NCBI GenBank assembly: GCA_035772735.1
Contig: JASDFA010000002.1
Location: 36,848,501-36,912,500 of the forward strand
Source: Datura wrightii
Taxonomy: Eukaryota; Streptophyta; Magnoliopsida; Solanales; Solanaceae
Direction: 5' to 3'
DNA length: 64,000 nucleotides
Part shown: piece by piece, positions 1-11,007 of the stretch
How the letters are laid out: every line of letters begins with the position of its first letter
How positions within the stretch are numbered: the stretch's first letter is position 1
Translations under genes and position numbers: made by a program
The notes under the pieces: model-generated
Databases searched by the model: none
Seen by the model: the letters and a program-made list of their open reading frames with translations, nothing else
What the model was told of the DNA's origin: nothing

Positions 1-25
1 ATCAGGATCAAGCCACGGGTGTTAA

Positions 26-165
26 TGCATGAGTCGTAGCATGTTGGTACAAATCGTACCTTGGCCCAACACTTAGCCAAAATTCAGCCAACACTTGAAG
101 CCACGAGTTGATGTCCCAATCCGTGAGAATCCCCTACGAGTCGTAGGTGGACCCGTGACGAGGTC
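26..165 (+). promoter_or_regulatory. U3 palindrome array of the D-type LTR
   Basis: Several degenerate copies of the half-site pair ACGA-N-TCGT lie ahead of the TATA box, including a perfect TACGAGTCGTA at 135-145 and variants near 31 (atgagtcgta) and 101 (cacgagttga). The same arrays recur in LTRs A, D and F. Confidence 0.5.
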
Positions 166-220
166 GGTGACAGATATGGAAAGCAGTCCTGTTGGTTTAG
201 GAAAAGGATTCTTGTGTCTC

Positions 221-228
221 TATAAATA
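221..228 (+). promoter_or_regulatory. LTR TATA box
   Basis: TATAAATA just downstream of the palindrome array, at the same place as TATAAATA (39803-39810) in the other D LTR. Confidence 0.6.
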
Positions 229-1198
229 CTTTTTATGTTTTATTTTTAATAGAGGATGACGAATAGACTTAATTCTAGAAAAAAAACATTGTAGTAAGAA
301 ATTTTACATCATTGGAGGAGAGAATTGAGTTGGTTCAACCTTGTGATCAAACTTTTCTTGAATTCATCTTGTTCTTGATACTTGTTATTCAAGATTTCGT
401 GGTTTAATTGAAGGAATTGTTTTTATCAATCATCTTTGTAAGTATTGTTTTACGTCTTTAATCATGAACACCAATCACAACCTTGCAACTACGAGAGGCT
501 AAAACCTCCATAGCTAGGGTTGTGGGAACCATGGTGGATTAACTAGTTAGGGTTGCACAAAGTGATTCTAAAACCAATAGTAAATACTTATATTGTATTC
601 TCTTCATCTTTAATGATTCTTAACGGTGTACAATGTTAGGAAGTGCCTGAATTCTATACTTGCTTTGGTCGAAGAGGTAGAGATTAGGAAAAGAGAATTA
701 AACAGAGTCTTGATCTTGATGATCATTGTATTAACTTGAGTTGTGGTCGCAGGATAGTTATATCTGGAACTTAGTGATAACGGTTAGTTTGCAAAATTCA
801 TGAGACTTGGTCGAGTAATTGAGGATAGTCATTCAATAGGGATTGGTCGATCGTTTGAATGAATCTAAGTTATCAGTTCCGTAAGTAAGTATTGGTAAAG
901 ATCACGAGTGTATAGCCAACGCTGTTATGAATCCACGGGGAACACAAACCCTAGTTATCCTTTAATTATTGATTCACAAATACAATCTTGACTGCTGTTT
1001 ATTTTTATAATTGCTTTTTATTAGAACCCCCCCATTGTGAAGTAATTACCATACAAGTTCATCTACCGACTGTAATCTAGATCTTCCATATTCCCTGTGG
1101 GTTCAACCCCAACCTATTAGTTGGGTTCTTTATTGACAACGTCCACTTCATACTTCAGTTGGAAGTGTGGTTTGAGCGTTATCAGCGGCGGACATGCT

Positions 1199-1405
1199 GG
1201 AACCACCTCCAGTAGCTCCTATACCTATACCATCAGATTAGGAAGTTAGGAGTGCTGTCTATATGCTATCCCAGATGATGGCCGCTCAGTGCCAGCATAT
1301 ACGGGAACCACCTCCAGTAGCTCCTATACCTACACCATCAGATTAGGAAGTTAGGAGTGTTGTCTATTTGCTATCCCAGATAATGGTCGCTCAGTGCCAG
1401 CATAT
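1199..1405 (+). repeat. Tandem duplication inside gag of E
   Basis: A 102-bp segment at 1199-1300 is repeated at 1304-1405 with a few substitutions, a period of 105 bp (35 codons), so the duplication keeps frame. Both copies encode a proline-rich stretch followed by a helix-like segment (MLSQMMAAQCQH in copy 1). Confidence 0.9.
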
Positions 1406-2502
1406 GGTACCAGTGGTTGCTGAGTCTTCGGAAGGACCTGGGAGTTCAAGGGTTCGGGAGTTCCTTGCCTAAGTCCCCCACAGTTTACAGGGACGTATCG
1501 GGGAGTGGAACCTTAGGACTTCCTGGACCAGTTGTAGCAGATTTTTAGGGTGATGCATGCTACGCTCGCGGAGTCGGTTGAGTTAGTGGTATTTCAGCTA
1601 TAAGACATAGCAGTGTTATGGTACGAGAGTTGGGAGAGCTCCTGAGGTAGAGACGCTCTCCCTCTGACTTGGCTTAGTTTCTCGGAGGCCTTCCTGGATC
1701 ACTACTTGCCGCGGGAAATTCGACAAGCGCGGGTAGATTAGGTTTTGCAACTAGAGCAGGGCTCATGAGTGTCCGGGAATATGCTATGAGGTTTGATTCT
1801 TTGGACAGGTATGCACCATCTTTTGTAGACACTATGCCAGTCAGAGTGCATCGATTTATTATGGGGATGCTCCCAGAGTACGTGGAAACTTGTGCTACGA
1901 CTACTCTATGGGAGGATATGGATATCACCCGTATTCAGGCTTTTGCTCAGAATATCGAGGGGATCAGGCAGCGACAGCGGGAGATAGAGAGGGTAAGTCA
2001 GGAGCAATGCCATAGGGCCAAATCCCGTGACATGCAGATAGAATTCCAGGGTGGACCTAGGTCACGAATATCAGGCAGGCCACCCAGACCCCCGCCTCCA
2101 TAGCAGAAGTAGCACAATAGCAGATTACACTGCTGAGGGCAGTCAGGGCCTGGTGAGAGCTCATGGGCAATAGGATCTCAGTAGCAGAGGGGGTCGGATC
2201 AAAGTAGGCCCACCGTGCCACGTTGTGCTATTTGCAGTCGTCGTCATCTTGGGGCATGCAGGTATGGTTCTACTGCTTGTTACACTTGTGGACAAGAAGG
2301 TCACATGATGAGGGATTTTCCAACTAGAGGAAAGGGTGATCAGGATCAACAGAACAATTCTTCAGCAGGGTCACATGCCCTAGCACCTTCGGCAGGGTGC
2401 AAGCCCTCATTTTCAGCCGGTAGAGGCCGAGGCAAGTCAAGGGCATCTAGCTCAGGCAGCGGTCCAGATGCAGTTATGCTTTACCAGGGCGACAGGAGTT
2501 AG
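1199..2502 (+). pseudogene. gag: gag pseudogene of E
   Basis: Encodes the capsid/nucleocapsid protein that packages element RNA. The Retrotrans_gag capsid part reads from about 1440 to 1980 (landmarks FLDHYLPREIRQAR near 1690, then SVREYAMRFDSL near 1768). A basic Gly/Pro linker follows, then paired zinc motifs near 2224-2320. The first is CAICSRRHLGAC-like. The second is a CCHC knuckle CYTCGQEGHMMRD whose last Cys is replaced by Phe (TTT at 2317-2319). Several in-frame stops interrupt the capsid part. The N-terminus is tandemly duplicated and its start is lost with the 5' truncation. Confidence 0.85.
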
Positions 2503-2514
2503 AGTCGTCGCTGG

Positions 2515-2803
2515 ATATTGTGACAGGTATGCTAGACATTTTCTCTCACCCAATTTATGTTTTGATAGACCCAGGTTCTACTTTGTCCTATGTTAGCCCA
2601 TTAGTGACCTGGAAGTTCGGTATAACGCCATAATTGCTCCAGTGACCTTTTTCAGTATCTACACCCATCAGTGATTCTAGTATAGCAAAAAAGGTCTACC
2701 AGGGGTGTACGATAGAGGTCGTTGGTCATTAGACTTTAGCAGATTTAGTGGAAGTAGAAATGATTGATTTTGATGCAATTATGGGTGTGGACTGGCTAGC
2801 ACC
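2515..2803 (+). pseudogene. Retropepsin-like protease remnant of E
   Basis: Aspartic protease domain that would cut the polyprotein. The active-site loop reads LIDPGSTLS near 2562-2590, followed by a V-rich core. The conserved C-terminal stretch reads FDAIMGVDWL near 2770-2800, the usual end of chromovirus protease. Stops occur between them. Confidence 0.75.
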
Positions 2804-3880
2804 GTGTTATGGAAACATAGAGTGCTGGACCAAGATAGTCCAATTCCACTTTCCAGGGGAGGTAGTGCGAAGTGGAAGGGCAGTGCAGCTACGCCAAAAG
2901 ATAGGTTAATATCTTATCTTTGGGAAAAGAAGTTAATAGCAAAGGGTTATATATATCATATTTCCAGGGTTCAAGATATGCAAGCAGAATCCCTGACTTT
3001 TCAATCCATTCCAGTAGTCAATGAACATCTAGATGTGTTTCTAGATGAACTTCCTGGTATTCTCCCAGAACGGGAAATCGATTTCTTTATCGGCTTGTTA
3101 CCAGGTACTCAACTTATATGCGTCCCTCTGTACCGAATGGCTCCAGTTGAATTGAGAGAACTGAAGGAACAGTTGAAAGATTTGTTAGATAAGGGCTTCA
3201 TCAGGCCGAGTACCTCACCGTGGGGTGCCAGTTTTGCTTGTGAGAAAGAAAGATGTCTCTCTCAGTATATGCATAGACTATCGGTAGTTGAACAAGGTTA
3301 ACATTAAGAATGAATACCCACTTCCCAGGATAGATGACTTTTTGATCAGTGACAAGGGGAGAAATATTCCTCCAAGATCGACTTACTATCAGGGTATCAC
3401 CATGTTACGAGTTCGGGAGAAAGATATCCCAAAAACAGCTTTCAGGACCAAGTATGGTCATTTTGAATTCCTAGTCATGTCCTTCGGGTTGAAGAATGAT
3501 CTATAAGTGTTCATGGATCTGATGAATTACATCTTCAGGTCGTATTTAGACTATTTGTGATAGTATTTATCAATGACATTCTGGTGTACTCCCGTTCAGA
3601 AATAGAACACAAAAATCATTTGTGAACGGTACTTCAAACTCTCAAAGATCGTCAGTGGTATGAAAAGTTTTCTAAATGTGAGTTATGGATGAATTCCGTG
3701 GCCTTCCTGGGCCATATTGTATCAGAGGTCTGCATTCAGGTTTATTTGCAGAAAATTGAGGTGGTAAAGACATGGCCTAGACCTAAACTCCAATAGAAGT
3801 TCGCAGTTTCCTGGGATTAGTTGGGTATTACCGAAGGTTTATAGAAGGATTTTCTACTCTATCAGCGCCCTTGACAATTG
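2804..3880 (+). pseudogene. Reverse transcriptase remnant of E
   Basis: Palm-finger segments are recognisable: YRMAPVELRELKEQL near 3130, DKGFIRPSTSPWG near 3190, and KTAFRTKYGHFEFLVMSFGL near 3430-3490. The catalytic box, normally F-I-D-D in this lineage, reads FIND here: the first Asp codon is AAT (3572-3574), so polymerase activity is lost whatever the stops. A frame change after 3240 destroys the VLFVKKKDG segment, and further shifts follow 3500. The domain ends in a YYRRFIEGFSTL-like stretch near 3820-3870. Confidence 0.8.
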
Positions 3881-4312
3881 ACTCAAAAAACCGCCAAATG
3901 TCAGTGGACTGAGGCTTGCGAGCAAAGCTTCAGGAGCTGAAGAACAAATTAATGTCGGCACCAGTGTTAGTCTTGCCACAATGTTCAGAGGGTTATGTCG
4001 TATATTGTGATGCTTCAGGCGTTAAGGTAATTACTTATACTTTAAGGAAGCTAAGAAATCATGAAAAGATCTCACTCACGACCTGGAGTTAGCCGCAGTG
4101 ATTCACGCCTTGAAATTTTTGAGACATTACCTGTATGGAGTGCACGTGGATATTTTTACTGATCGTAAGAGCCTCTAATACATCTTCACATAGAAGGAAT
4201 TGAATTTGCGGAAGCATCATTGGTTAGTGTTGCTGAAGGACTACAACATGAACATTTTGTATCACTAGGAAAAGCCAATATAGTAGCAGATGCACTTAGC
4301 CGCAGATTTATG
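3881..4312 (+). pseudogene. RNase H remnant of E
   Basis: RNase H of the Ty3/gypsy type, which degrades the RNA strand of the hybrid. The first catalytic block YCDAS lies near 4002. The FADHKSL-like block is damaged near 4160. The C-terminal KANIVADALSRR block, which carries the last Asp, is intact near 4272-4308. Two or more frame changes split the domain. Confidence 0.7.
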
Positions 4313-5575
4313 GGAATCTTGGCACATATGAGGCTAGAACAGTGGGAAATGGCTCAAGAATTTCACCGGTTAGCCAGCTTAGCCATCTGGATTGTGGACT
4401 CAGAGGAAAATGTGGTTGTGATTCAGAATACAGCAGTATCATCGCTGGTTGTGGAGGTGAAAGAGCGTCAGTATGAAGATCCTAACTTGGTACAACTCAG
4501 AGATAAAGTTAAACAAGGCGAGTTAGTGGCAATTGAATTAACAGGAGACGGGGTCTTGAGATTTAGGGGTCACCTCTATTTTCCTGATGTGGCGAGACTT
4601 GTCCAGTAGATCATGGCAGAGGTACATTTTTTCCATTATTCCTTTCACCCAGGTTCGACAAAGATGTATCATGACATCAAAGAAATATATTGGTGGCCGG
4701 GGATGAAAAAGGGTGTAGCAAAATTTGTAGCACAATGTCCTAAGTGTCAATAGGTAAAGGCCAAACATTAGAAACCCGACGGATTAACTCAGGATATAGT
4801 AGTGCCTATGTGGAAATGAGAAGCAATCAAAATGGACTTTGTGACAGGATTACCCCGTACCATACATAGATTTGATTCTATTTGGGTTATTGCGATAGAT
4901 TAACGAAATCAGCTCATTCTTACCAGTCAGGACTACCTTCTCCACTGAGGACTATGCTGACCTGTATATTAAAGAGATAGTCTGACTGCATGGTGTCCTC
5001 GCCTCTATTATTTCTGATAGAGGAGCGCAGTTAACAGCTAGATTTTGGCAGTCATTTCAGAAAGGACTGGGGACACAGGTTAATCTGAGTACAACATTCC
5101 ATCCTCCAACAGATGATTAGGCAGAATGCACGATTTAGTCACTCGAGGATATGTTATAGGCATGCGTGTGATATTTTGGAGGAAGTTAGGATGAACATTT
5201 ACCCCTTGTCAAATTTGCATATAGTAACAGTTACCACTCTGCAATTTAGATGGCACCTTATGAGGCCTTGTACGGGCGAAAATGCAGATCCCCTATCGGG
5301 TGGTTTGAACTAGGGGAGTCAGAGTTAGTAGGACTTGATATGATTCACCATTTAGAAGAGAAGGTCAAACTCATTAGAGAGCTCTTATTAACATCCCAAA
5401 GTCTCCAAAAGTCCTATTCTGATATACGGTGTAGAGACTTGGAATTTGAAGTCGATGATTGGGTATTTCTTAAGGTTTCACCCATGAAGGGCGTGATGAC
5501 GTTCGGTAAGAAGGGAAAGCTTAGCCCTAGATTTATTGGCCCTTATCGGATATTTCGGAGAATAGGCTGAGTAAC
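4313..5575 (+). pseudogene. Integrase remnant of E
   Basis: The N-terminal H-H-C-C zinc domain reads around 4610-4750 (HYSFHPGSTKMYHDI, then AQCPKCQ). The catalytic core follows: MDFVTGLPRT near 4830, IISDRGAQLTARFW near 5008-5050, and the Glu block near 5115, where GQAERT has decayed to an interrupted D-stop-AEC. Then comes APYEALYGRKCRSPIGWFE near 5252-5310. A GPY/F module (KLSPRFIGPYRI) lies at about 5518-5550. Stops include codons near 4752, 5119 and 5568. The protein would insert the cDNA with a 5-bp stagger. Confidence 0.8.
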
Positions 5576-5872
5576 ATATGAACTAGAACTACCTCTAGAG
5601 CTAGAATCTGTCCACCCAGTCTTTCACGTGTCAATGCTGCGGAAGTGCATAGGAGATCCTCGCGAGTGGTGCTAGTTGGGGACGTTCAGGTCGCTAAGGA
5701 GCTAGCCTACGAAGAAGTTCCAATTGCCATACTAGATAATCAAGTTCGCAGGTTAAGAACCAAAGATGTAGCCTCTGTTAAGGTATTATGGAGAAACAGG
5801 AATAAGGAAGAGATCACTTAGAAAGCCGAGGATGACATGAGGTCTAGATATCGTCACTTGTTCCAGGATTGA
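5576..5872 (+). pseudogene. Chromodomain-like tail of E integrase
   Basis: C-terminal extension with VHPVFHVSML, ILDNQVRRLR and VKVLWRN landmarks, ending at TGA 5870-5872. This is the chromodomain-like tail typical of Tekay/Del-type chromoviruses, thought to steer integration to heterochromatin. It is broken by a small frame change near 5660 and a stop near 5819. Confidence 0.75.
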
Positions 5873-6106
5873 TTCAGATTATGCATTTAAAGGTGATGTT
5901 GTTATTCAGTTGTTATTTTACTGCTTGTGTTATCAGTACTGTTAGCTAGCCACCTCTTGTGATGAAATAGTTGTTTATAGCATCCTGCGAGGTGCCTGAC
6001 TTGGACTTTTCTGCATTTCAGGTTTTCGAATAGTTCACCATACAGGGGAGACTCTACCGAAATTTTCCTAAGTCTTGGTAGTTAACTTCTTTAAGCTTGA
6101 GAATGA

Positions 6107-6122
6107 CATTCGAGGACGAATG
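6107..6122 (+). other. AGGA-tetraloop hairpin upstream of the E polypurine tract
   Basis: CATTCG, loop AGGA, CGAATG: a perfect 6-bp stem 5 bases before the polypurine tract. Equivalents with different but still paired stems occur in B, F2 and G, and near the aORF end in A. Confidence 0.7.
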
Positions 6123-6127
6123 TTCCT

Positions 6128-6140
6128 AAGGGGGAAAGGA
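6128..6140 (+). other. Polypurine tract of E
   Basis: AAGGGGGAAAGGA directly before the TGTCACACC start of the 3' LTR; the expected plus-strand primer. Confidence 0.85.
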
Positions 6141-6361
6141 TGTCACACCCCGTAAATGTTAACAATTAGTAAGCGTACGTGTGGACTTGTGATGAATAAA
6201 AAGAGCTTGATGCATGTGGAAAAAGCCTCGGAAGTAGGGACGGGTGAGGCTAGGCCGCGAAGGGCCAGTGCGACGCGCCAGGCACTGAGGCGCCATGGGA
6301 GGCGCGATGCAGGGGGCATGCTGGCGTGATGGCTGGCGTGGGGTGCCCCCCTGCCACCAAC

Positions 6362-6402
<41 letters not shown>

Positions 6403-8196
6403 CTCCTTAGCTTAAATTTTAGTCATTTCCAAATATCCTCTTGGCCAGAAATAAACGTATATGTAGATTTCAGTTGTTTTTCGTCTGATTATGCTACCAA
6501 ACACCGTCCAATCTCAAATTAACTTCAAGTAACGAGTTTTAGACCTACGGGAAGCATTACTACGGTGTTATTTCTCAAAAATTCACTCGGCAACCTGGAA
6601 CTTCGCTGAGTAAAAGTTGTCAGAATTGCTCTAAATTGATTCCTACACGGTCACATGCATTAGGTAAGCATTTCTCCGTTATGAACTCTCGGGAAATTAT
6701 AGATTTTCTACTGAGTTATTTTAAGTTGGGTTATAGTAAATTCTATTATCAAAAGTTATCTATATTTATCGAGTTTAGTATTGAAACAAGTTCTATTATC
6801 TCAGTATAAAGGTTACAGTTGGAAAGAATCATCAATTGTAAGTTAAACCTCACTAGTTACATCAGAAATCAGCATTCCAGGTATGTTAAGGCAATTTCCT
6901 TCGGCAAGTTATTCCTGGCATGTTGTAATATGACCTAGACTCCTGTAAGAACGCCAAAAGCATGATTATTTGTGGGTAGATGCTATTATCATTATGAGAT
7001 TGGCGTTGTTTGTTTTGATTGGGATTAACCCTACCCTATATAGCCTTCCATGACCAACCCCAGGGTTACTAGCTATGTCGACGCCTACGATGCTATATGA
7101 CCTCGCTTCAAGGAGCGATATGCCCTCCCAAGGGCAATATTATAGTCCATTCCATGGCTGGAATATTATTTTTGTGTCGTATAGGCATCACTGACCCTCA
7201 TCGAGCCTGGTGCCCAGGGTGTAGTTATCAGGAGTCCACCGGACTCAGACATAGCTATAGATCAGGAGCCAACTGGGCTCAATTTTAGACCCAGGGGACC
7301 GGTAGGATGGCTGTAGTTACCTGTTGACTCATTTTGGCCTGATTAGGGGTATATAGATTGAAGTTAACTCTCCAGTGCTTATGGGGGCCCCGGGCGGGTT
7401 ATTCTGTGCTGGATGTACCTTCCGAGCTTATAGGGGATAAGTAAGGTTCTTGTTTGTTGTACAGCAGGTTATGAGGTTATATCAGGTTAACTCTCTATCC
7501 CTCCTATTGAATTGTAAAGTTTCATTATCTGTATTATTCAGTCATTTTCTTTTGTTGCCTTATATATTTTGTACATATTGTACTGACACTCATCTTTGGG
7601 GCGCTGCATTACTTGCCTGCAAGTAAGGATAGACACCGTTTAGGACCTCCCTAGTTATCAACCTAGTCAGCATTTTGATCAACTCCTTTTTCCTTAGTGT
7701 TGTTATTTAGAAGGTTTGTTCTTTTGTTATACCGTTTATGGGTAGGTCAGGCCCTGTCCCGAACATTATTCCACTCTTAGAGGCTTGCAGGCTACGAATA
7801 TCTAGTATTACTTATATTGTTGGCTATGTGGGGCCTATGTATGTTTTCCTTTGCGTGATGGTCGTGTGGGGCCTAGTCTTACTATTAGTTAGCAGTCTTG
7901 TCGGCTATAGTATAGTTTTGATTGCTTGTTTCCAGTATAAGATAACTAGAAATCATGGTGGTCTTGTCTGCCTGCATAGGATCCCCTATTACTGCTTGTT
8001 GTTGGTTAGCTGTTTTCTTTTATAGGTAGCTATGCGGCCTTGTCGGCCAGAGTCTATGTTTATAGCCGAGATATAACTCGTCGTTTTCTTTAATTGAAAG
8101 CAAGCATGCACCAGAGATGCATAAGCCCTGTCAGGTTAGTTCAGATCCCAGTATGGCACCAGGTTCCAGTCATACCTCCTAAGGTAGGGCGTGACA
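6141..8196 (+). repeat. 3' LTR of E
   Basis: Begins TGTCACACCC after the polypurine tract and ends GGGCGTGACA. The same end form (GGCGTGACA) is followed by a primer-binding site in G, which fixes this end. It is GC-rich upstream of a (TA)n tract and shares its 3' half in outline with LTR G. No 5' partner is present, so age and target duplication cannot be read. Confidence 0.85.
6364..6402 (+). repeat. (TA)n-(CA)n microsatellite in LTR E
   Basis: About 15 TA units then five CA units, lying where the TATA box of the related LTR G sits relative to the GC-rich block. Confidence 0.9.
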
Positions 8197-8984
8197 ACTA
8201 CTTAACAATGAAGGCAAAAGTGTCACAACATTTTTGCGGAAGCACATATTCACTAGATTTGGTACTCCCAGGGCAATCATTAGTGATGGTGGATTACACT
8301 TTTGTAACTATATCTTTAGAACCCTACTGGAGAAATATGGCGTCAATTATAAAGTGGAAACACCTTACCATCCTTAGTCAAGTGGGCAGGTGAAAGTTTC
8401 AAACAGGGAGATAAAGACCATTCTTGCCAAAATAGTGAATACTAATCGGCCAGATTGGTCTAGGAAGCTCGATGATGCGCTGTGGGCCTATCGAACAGCT
8501 TATAAGACCCCCATTAGTTCATCTCCATATCAGCTGGTCTCTGGCAAATCATGTCATTACCAGTTGAATTAGAGTATAAGGCATTATGGGCTTCGAAAAA
8601 GCTGAACTTAAATTGGAATGAAGCAGCCAAGTTGAGACTTGACCAGCTCAATGAGTTGGATGAATTCCGACTTAGAGCTTATGAGAGTGCAGCCATTTAT
8701 AAAGAAAGAATGAAGATCTATCATGATAAGAAGATTGCAAAAAGGGATTTCAACACTGGTGATTTGGTCGAGCTGTTCAACTCAAAGCTCCGTTTGCATC
8801 CTAGAAAATTGAAATCTAGGTGGATGGGATCATACAGAGTGGTGAAAGTGTCCTCATACGGTATAGTGGAACTTGATAACAAATATGGAAAAAGTTCAAG
8901 GTGAACGGGCAAAGAATAAAGATATATCTGGGAGATACAGAGGAAATAAGAGGAATCGAGGCGGTGTACCTTGATAATGCCTGA
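8197..8984 (+). pseudogene. 3' half of an Athila-like integrase (copy A0)
   Basis: Starts abruptly at the end of LTR E, in the middle of the integrase core (LLNNEGKSVTTF), and matches the integrase of A from about 13300. ISDGGLHF and the GPY/F-like KSRWMGSYRV are present. The third catalytic residue is lost: the expected Glu of the G-Q-V-E block is Lys (AAA 8393-8395). There is one in-frame TAG at 8375-8377 and a frame change near 8550. Its upstream half must have lain left of E, so E probably inserted here and the left part was later deleted. Confidence 0.85.
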
Positions 8985-9453
8985 AGAATCACAAAAGTTA
9001 CATCATGCCGCGACATTAAATCAGGCGCTGCATGGGAGACAACCCATGGATGGTGAAGTTTGAGAAGCCGCAAGTATGTTCCCTTCCTTCTGCTTTATAT
9101 TCTATGCTTTAGGGATGAAACATGATTTTTAAAAAGGGGAGGGGGTGTACTTGTATTTTTGGGAATTTTGATTCGTCTGAGGGTTTTTCTTGCCGTGTTT
9201 CTTTTCCCTCAGGCATGCTATCTAGTAGAATCTACATGTTTAGGATTTTATTTTTTTGTGATTTTTGTTTAATTAGAAAGTAGTTTCGGAGTACTTAGCC
9301 AATAAATTGCACTAGTTTTGAATTTGTAAAAATTGACCCATTGTAAAATTTTTTGATGATTAGCTATGTACTTGTGATTGCAAAGCAAGATTTCTATGGA
9401 TCTATTATGTCATTTAGAAATTGAACAAGTAGAGTGAATGAAAGACATTTACC
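8985..9453 (+). other. 3' internal non-coding remnant of A0
   Basis: Contains one GGGAGGCAACCC-type hairpin (9031-9048), then sequence close to the 3' internal region of D2 (37630-38010), including 'gagggtttttcttgcc' at 9180. The aORF that should lie between the hairpin and this region is missing, as is about 1.1 kb before the LTR including the polypurine tract. Confidence 0.7.
9031..9048 (+). other. Conserved post-pol hairpin (H1), A0 copy
   Basis: CATGGG, loop AGACAA, CCCATG, preceded by the conserved TTAAATCAGGCG. One of six copies in the window. Confidence 0.8.
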
Positions 9454-10885
9454 TGATGTGTCGTAATTTTAAGGCACTTTCAATGCTTAAAACCAGGAAA
9501 TTATGCATATTCCCGGTATGTTTATATAGGTATGATGTGTTTTGTGCTTAATGTTGCAGGAAATTGGTTTTTTCATCTTTTCTTTCCTGGTTGTTCTATT
9601 GATTCTTGTTCTTACTGCATTAATGTGTGGCCAACGTTAATGTATATCTAAAAAGTCCGGTTTCACTCGAGAGAGCAAGAAATTGGAAAGTTGTGAATTG
9701 ATAGGATATGATCTTTTCTTAGTTTGGAAAAATTGAGAATTGATTTACCTTCAGGATAGAAATATACCTGAAAGTCGTATTAGTCAATTAAGGAATCGAT
9801 TTTGTATGTCTAGAACATGAATTTCGTTTTATCACAGAAATGTAGGTGGAAGGTTCATGATTCTTAAGTTGGGTTAAATACGAGAGTTTTAATCCATAGG
9901 CAATAATTCTTGACTAGCAACCGGAAGAAAGATTAACCAAATTGTATCGATAATTTATTTCTCTACATGTTCGTTTAACCTCAGCATGCTCATACTTATA
10001 GTTCAGACTCCAATTGTATATTCGTTTTATAATTAGTATAAAATTAGAAACCAAAATATCAAACTTTTCTTAACACTGTTGTCTGCATTTTTAGAGTTAA
10101 GGTTTATTGACACTTGAGTAGATTGTTACCCTAGCCCAGTCCCTGTGGGATCGATACTTGGCTTACTTGAGCCACTTTATTACTTGTTCGACCACGTGCA
10201 CTTGCGTGTTGTTGTGAAAAACACCGAACACCAAGATGAATTAACACACATAGGTAAAAAACTTAGTGATTCTTGAACGGGGTTTTATGTATGTATTGTT
10301 TTTTCCTTCGTTTTGATTGATTCTTGACGGTTGCAAATGTTAGGACTTGCCTTATTCTTACTTACTGGACCAAGGAGGTAAAGAATGGGAAAAGGGATTT
10401 ACAACAGAGATTTGAGGCTATCAACCCTCATCTAATAGCTTGAACTTGTCCAGGGATATCTAATCTGATATTAAGGGTAAGGGTCAACTAAAGTACACCC
10501 GTATACGGACCAAGTTGCGTGGTGATAATCATCTAGATAGGGGACCAACCATTCAGGTGAACCTAACTTACCAATTGCATGTTAAACACCGGAATAGATC
10601 ACTAGTGTATAGGCCTTGTGGTTATGAAATCTTGGGAAACACAATCCTAGTCAAGTCGTTAATTGAATACAAACCGAATTTGATTTTAGCATTCAGCAAT
10701 TTTACTTTGTTTATTATTCTATATTTTCCCCCTTTTGAAATAAGTAACTCAATAGTAATAGTTATTCGCATTAACTTAAGTTCTTACCATATTCCCTGTG
10801 GGATCGACCTCAACCTTTATTGGGTTCTATATTTTACAATCAACCTCTTATATCTCAATTGCGAGGTGTAATTTGGGCGACATCA
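9454..10885 (+). repeat. Chimeric A-family LTR (5' LTR of A)
   Basis: Positions 9454 to about 9553 match the start of the A LTR at 31562, and 10231-10885 match its last 650 bp (about 32510-33159) at roughly 95% by eye. Between them, 9564-10230 is the 3' part of a B-family LTR. The A-type U3 array and TATA region are therefore missing. It ends CATCA five bases before the primer-binding site. It joins an A-like 3' end on its left and A pol on its right. Confidence 0.8.
9564..10230 (+). repeat. B-family LTR 3' fragment inside the A LTR
   Basis: Matches 15378-16051 of the B 5' LTR and stops exactly at the B LTR terminus ACACCGAACA; A-type sequence resumes at once. An exact 3' end with a truncated 5' end fits insertion of B or its solo LTR followed by deletion through U3 of both LTRs. 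Confidence 0.8.
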
Positions 10886-10890
10886 AATTT

Positions 10891-10908
10891 TGGCGCCGTT
10901 TCCGGGGA
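10891..10908 (+). other. Primer-binding site of A (Asp tRNA)
   Basis: TGGCGCCGTTTCCGGGGA differs at one base from the site in B, which is complementary to the 3' end of Asp tRNA as expected for Athila-like elements. Confidence 0.85.
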
Positions 10909-11007
10909 ATACAGCTAAGGCTTTTGTCAATTGTGTTTGCTTTACTGTTGGTTCTTATTTCCTTTTTACGTTTTTTTTGTTTTTTTTGTACCAAAAAAGT
11001 CTTACCC

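Larger units (their letters stand above)
1..1184 (+). repeat. 3' part of a D-family LTR (Athila-like)
   Basis: By eye this aligns with the LTR at 39128-40709, from inside its palindrome array to its last base. Shared landmarks are ACGAGTCGT at 136-144, a TATA box at 221-228, a 'gagaggctaaaacctcc' block near 491, and a final part where the 'ttagttgggttctttattgaca' segment (about 1117) leads into TTATCA at 1184. The 5' start lies outside the window. No primer-binding site follows the terminal CA; the sequence passes straight into the gag of an unrelated chromovirus, so this is a solo or truncated LTR joined by deletion. The family assignment is sure; how the junction formed is inferred. Confidence 0.8.
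1185..6140 (+). mobile_element. Element E: 5'-truncated chromovirus body
   Basis: Internal region of a Ty3/gypsy chromovirus in the order gag, protease, reverse transcriptase, RNase H, integrase, chromodomain, polypurine tract, followed by its 3' LTR (6141-8196). The 5' LTR, primer-binding site and start of gag are missing; position 1185 abuts the end of a D-family LTR. Every domain is readable but broken by many stops and frame changes, so it is an old copy. Domain order with integrase after RNase H defines Ty3/gypsy; the chromodomain-like tail defines the chromovirus branch. Confidence 0.85.

Noticed and set aside
1185..1300. 1185 as a genuine insertion boundary of E
   Set aside because: No LTR start, primer site or duplication; gag begins in mid-sequence, so it is a deletion joint.
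7738..8025. 95-codon hydrophobic open frame as a small membrane protein
   Set aside because: Lies wholly inside LTR E; the matching part of LTR G does not keep the frame.
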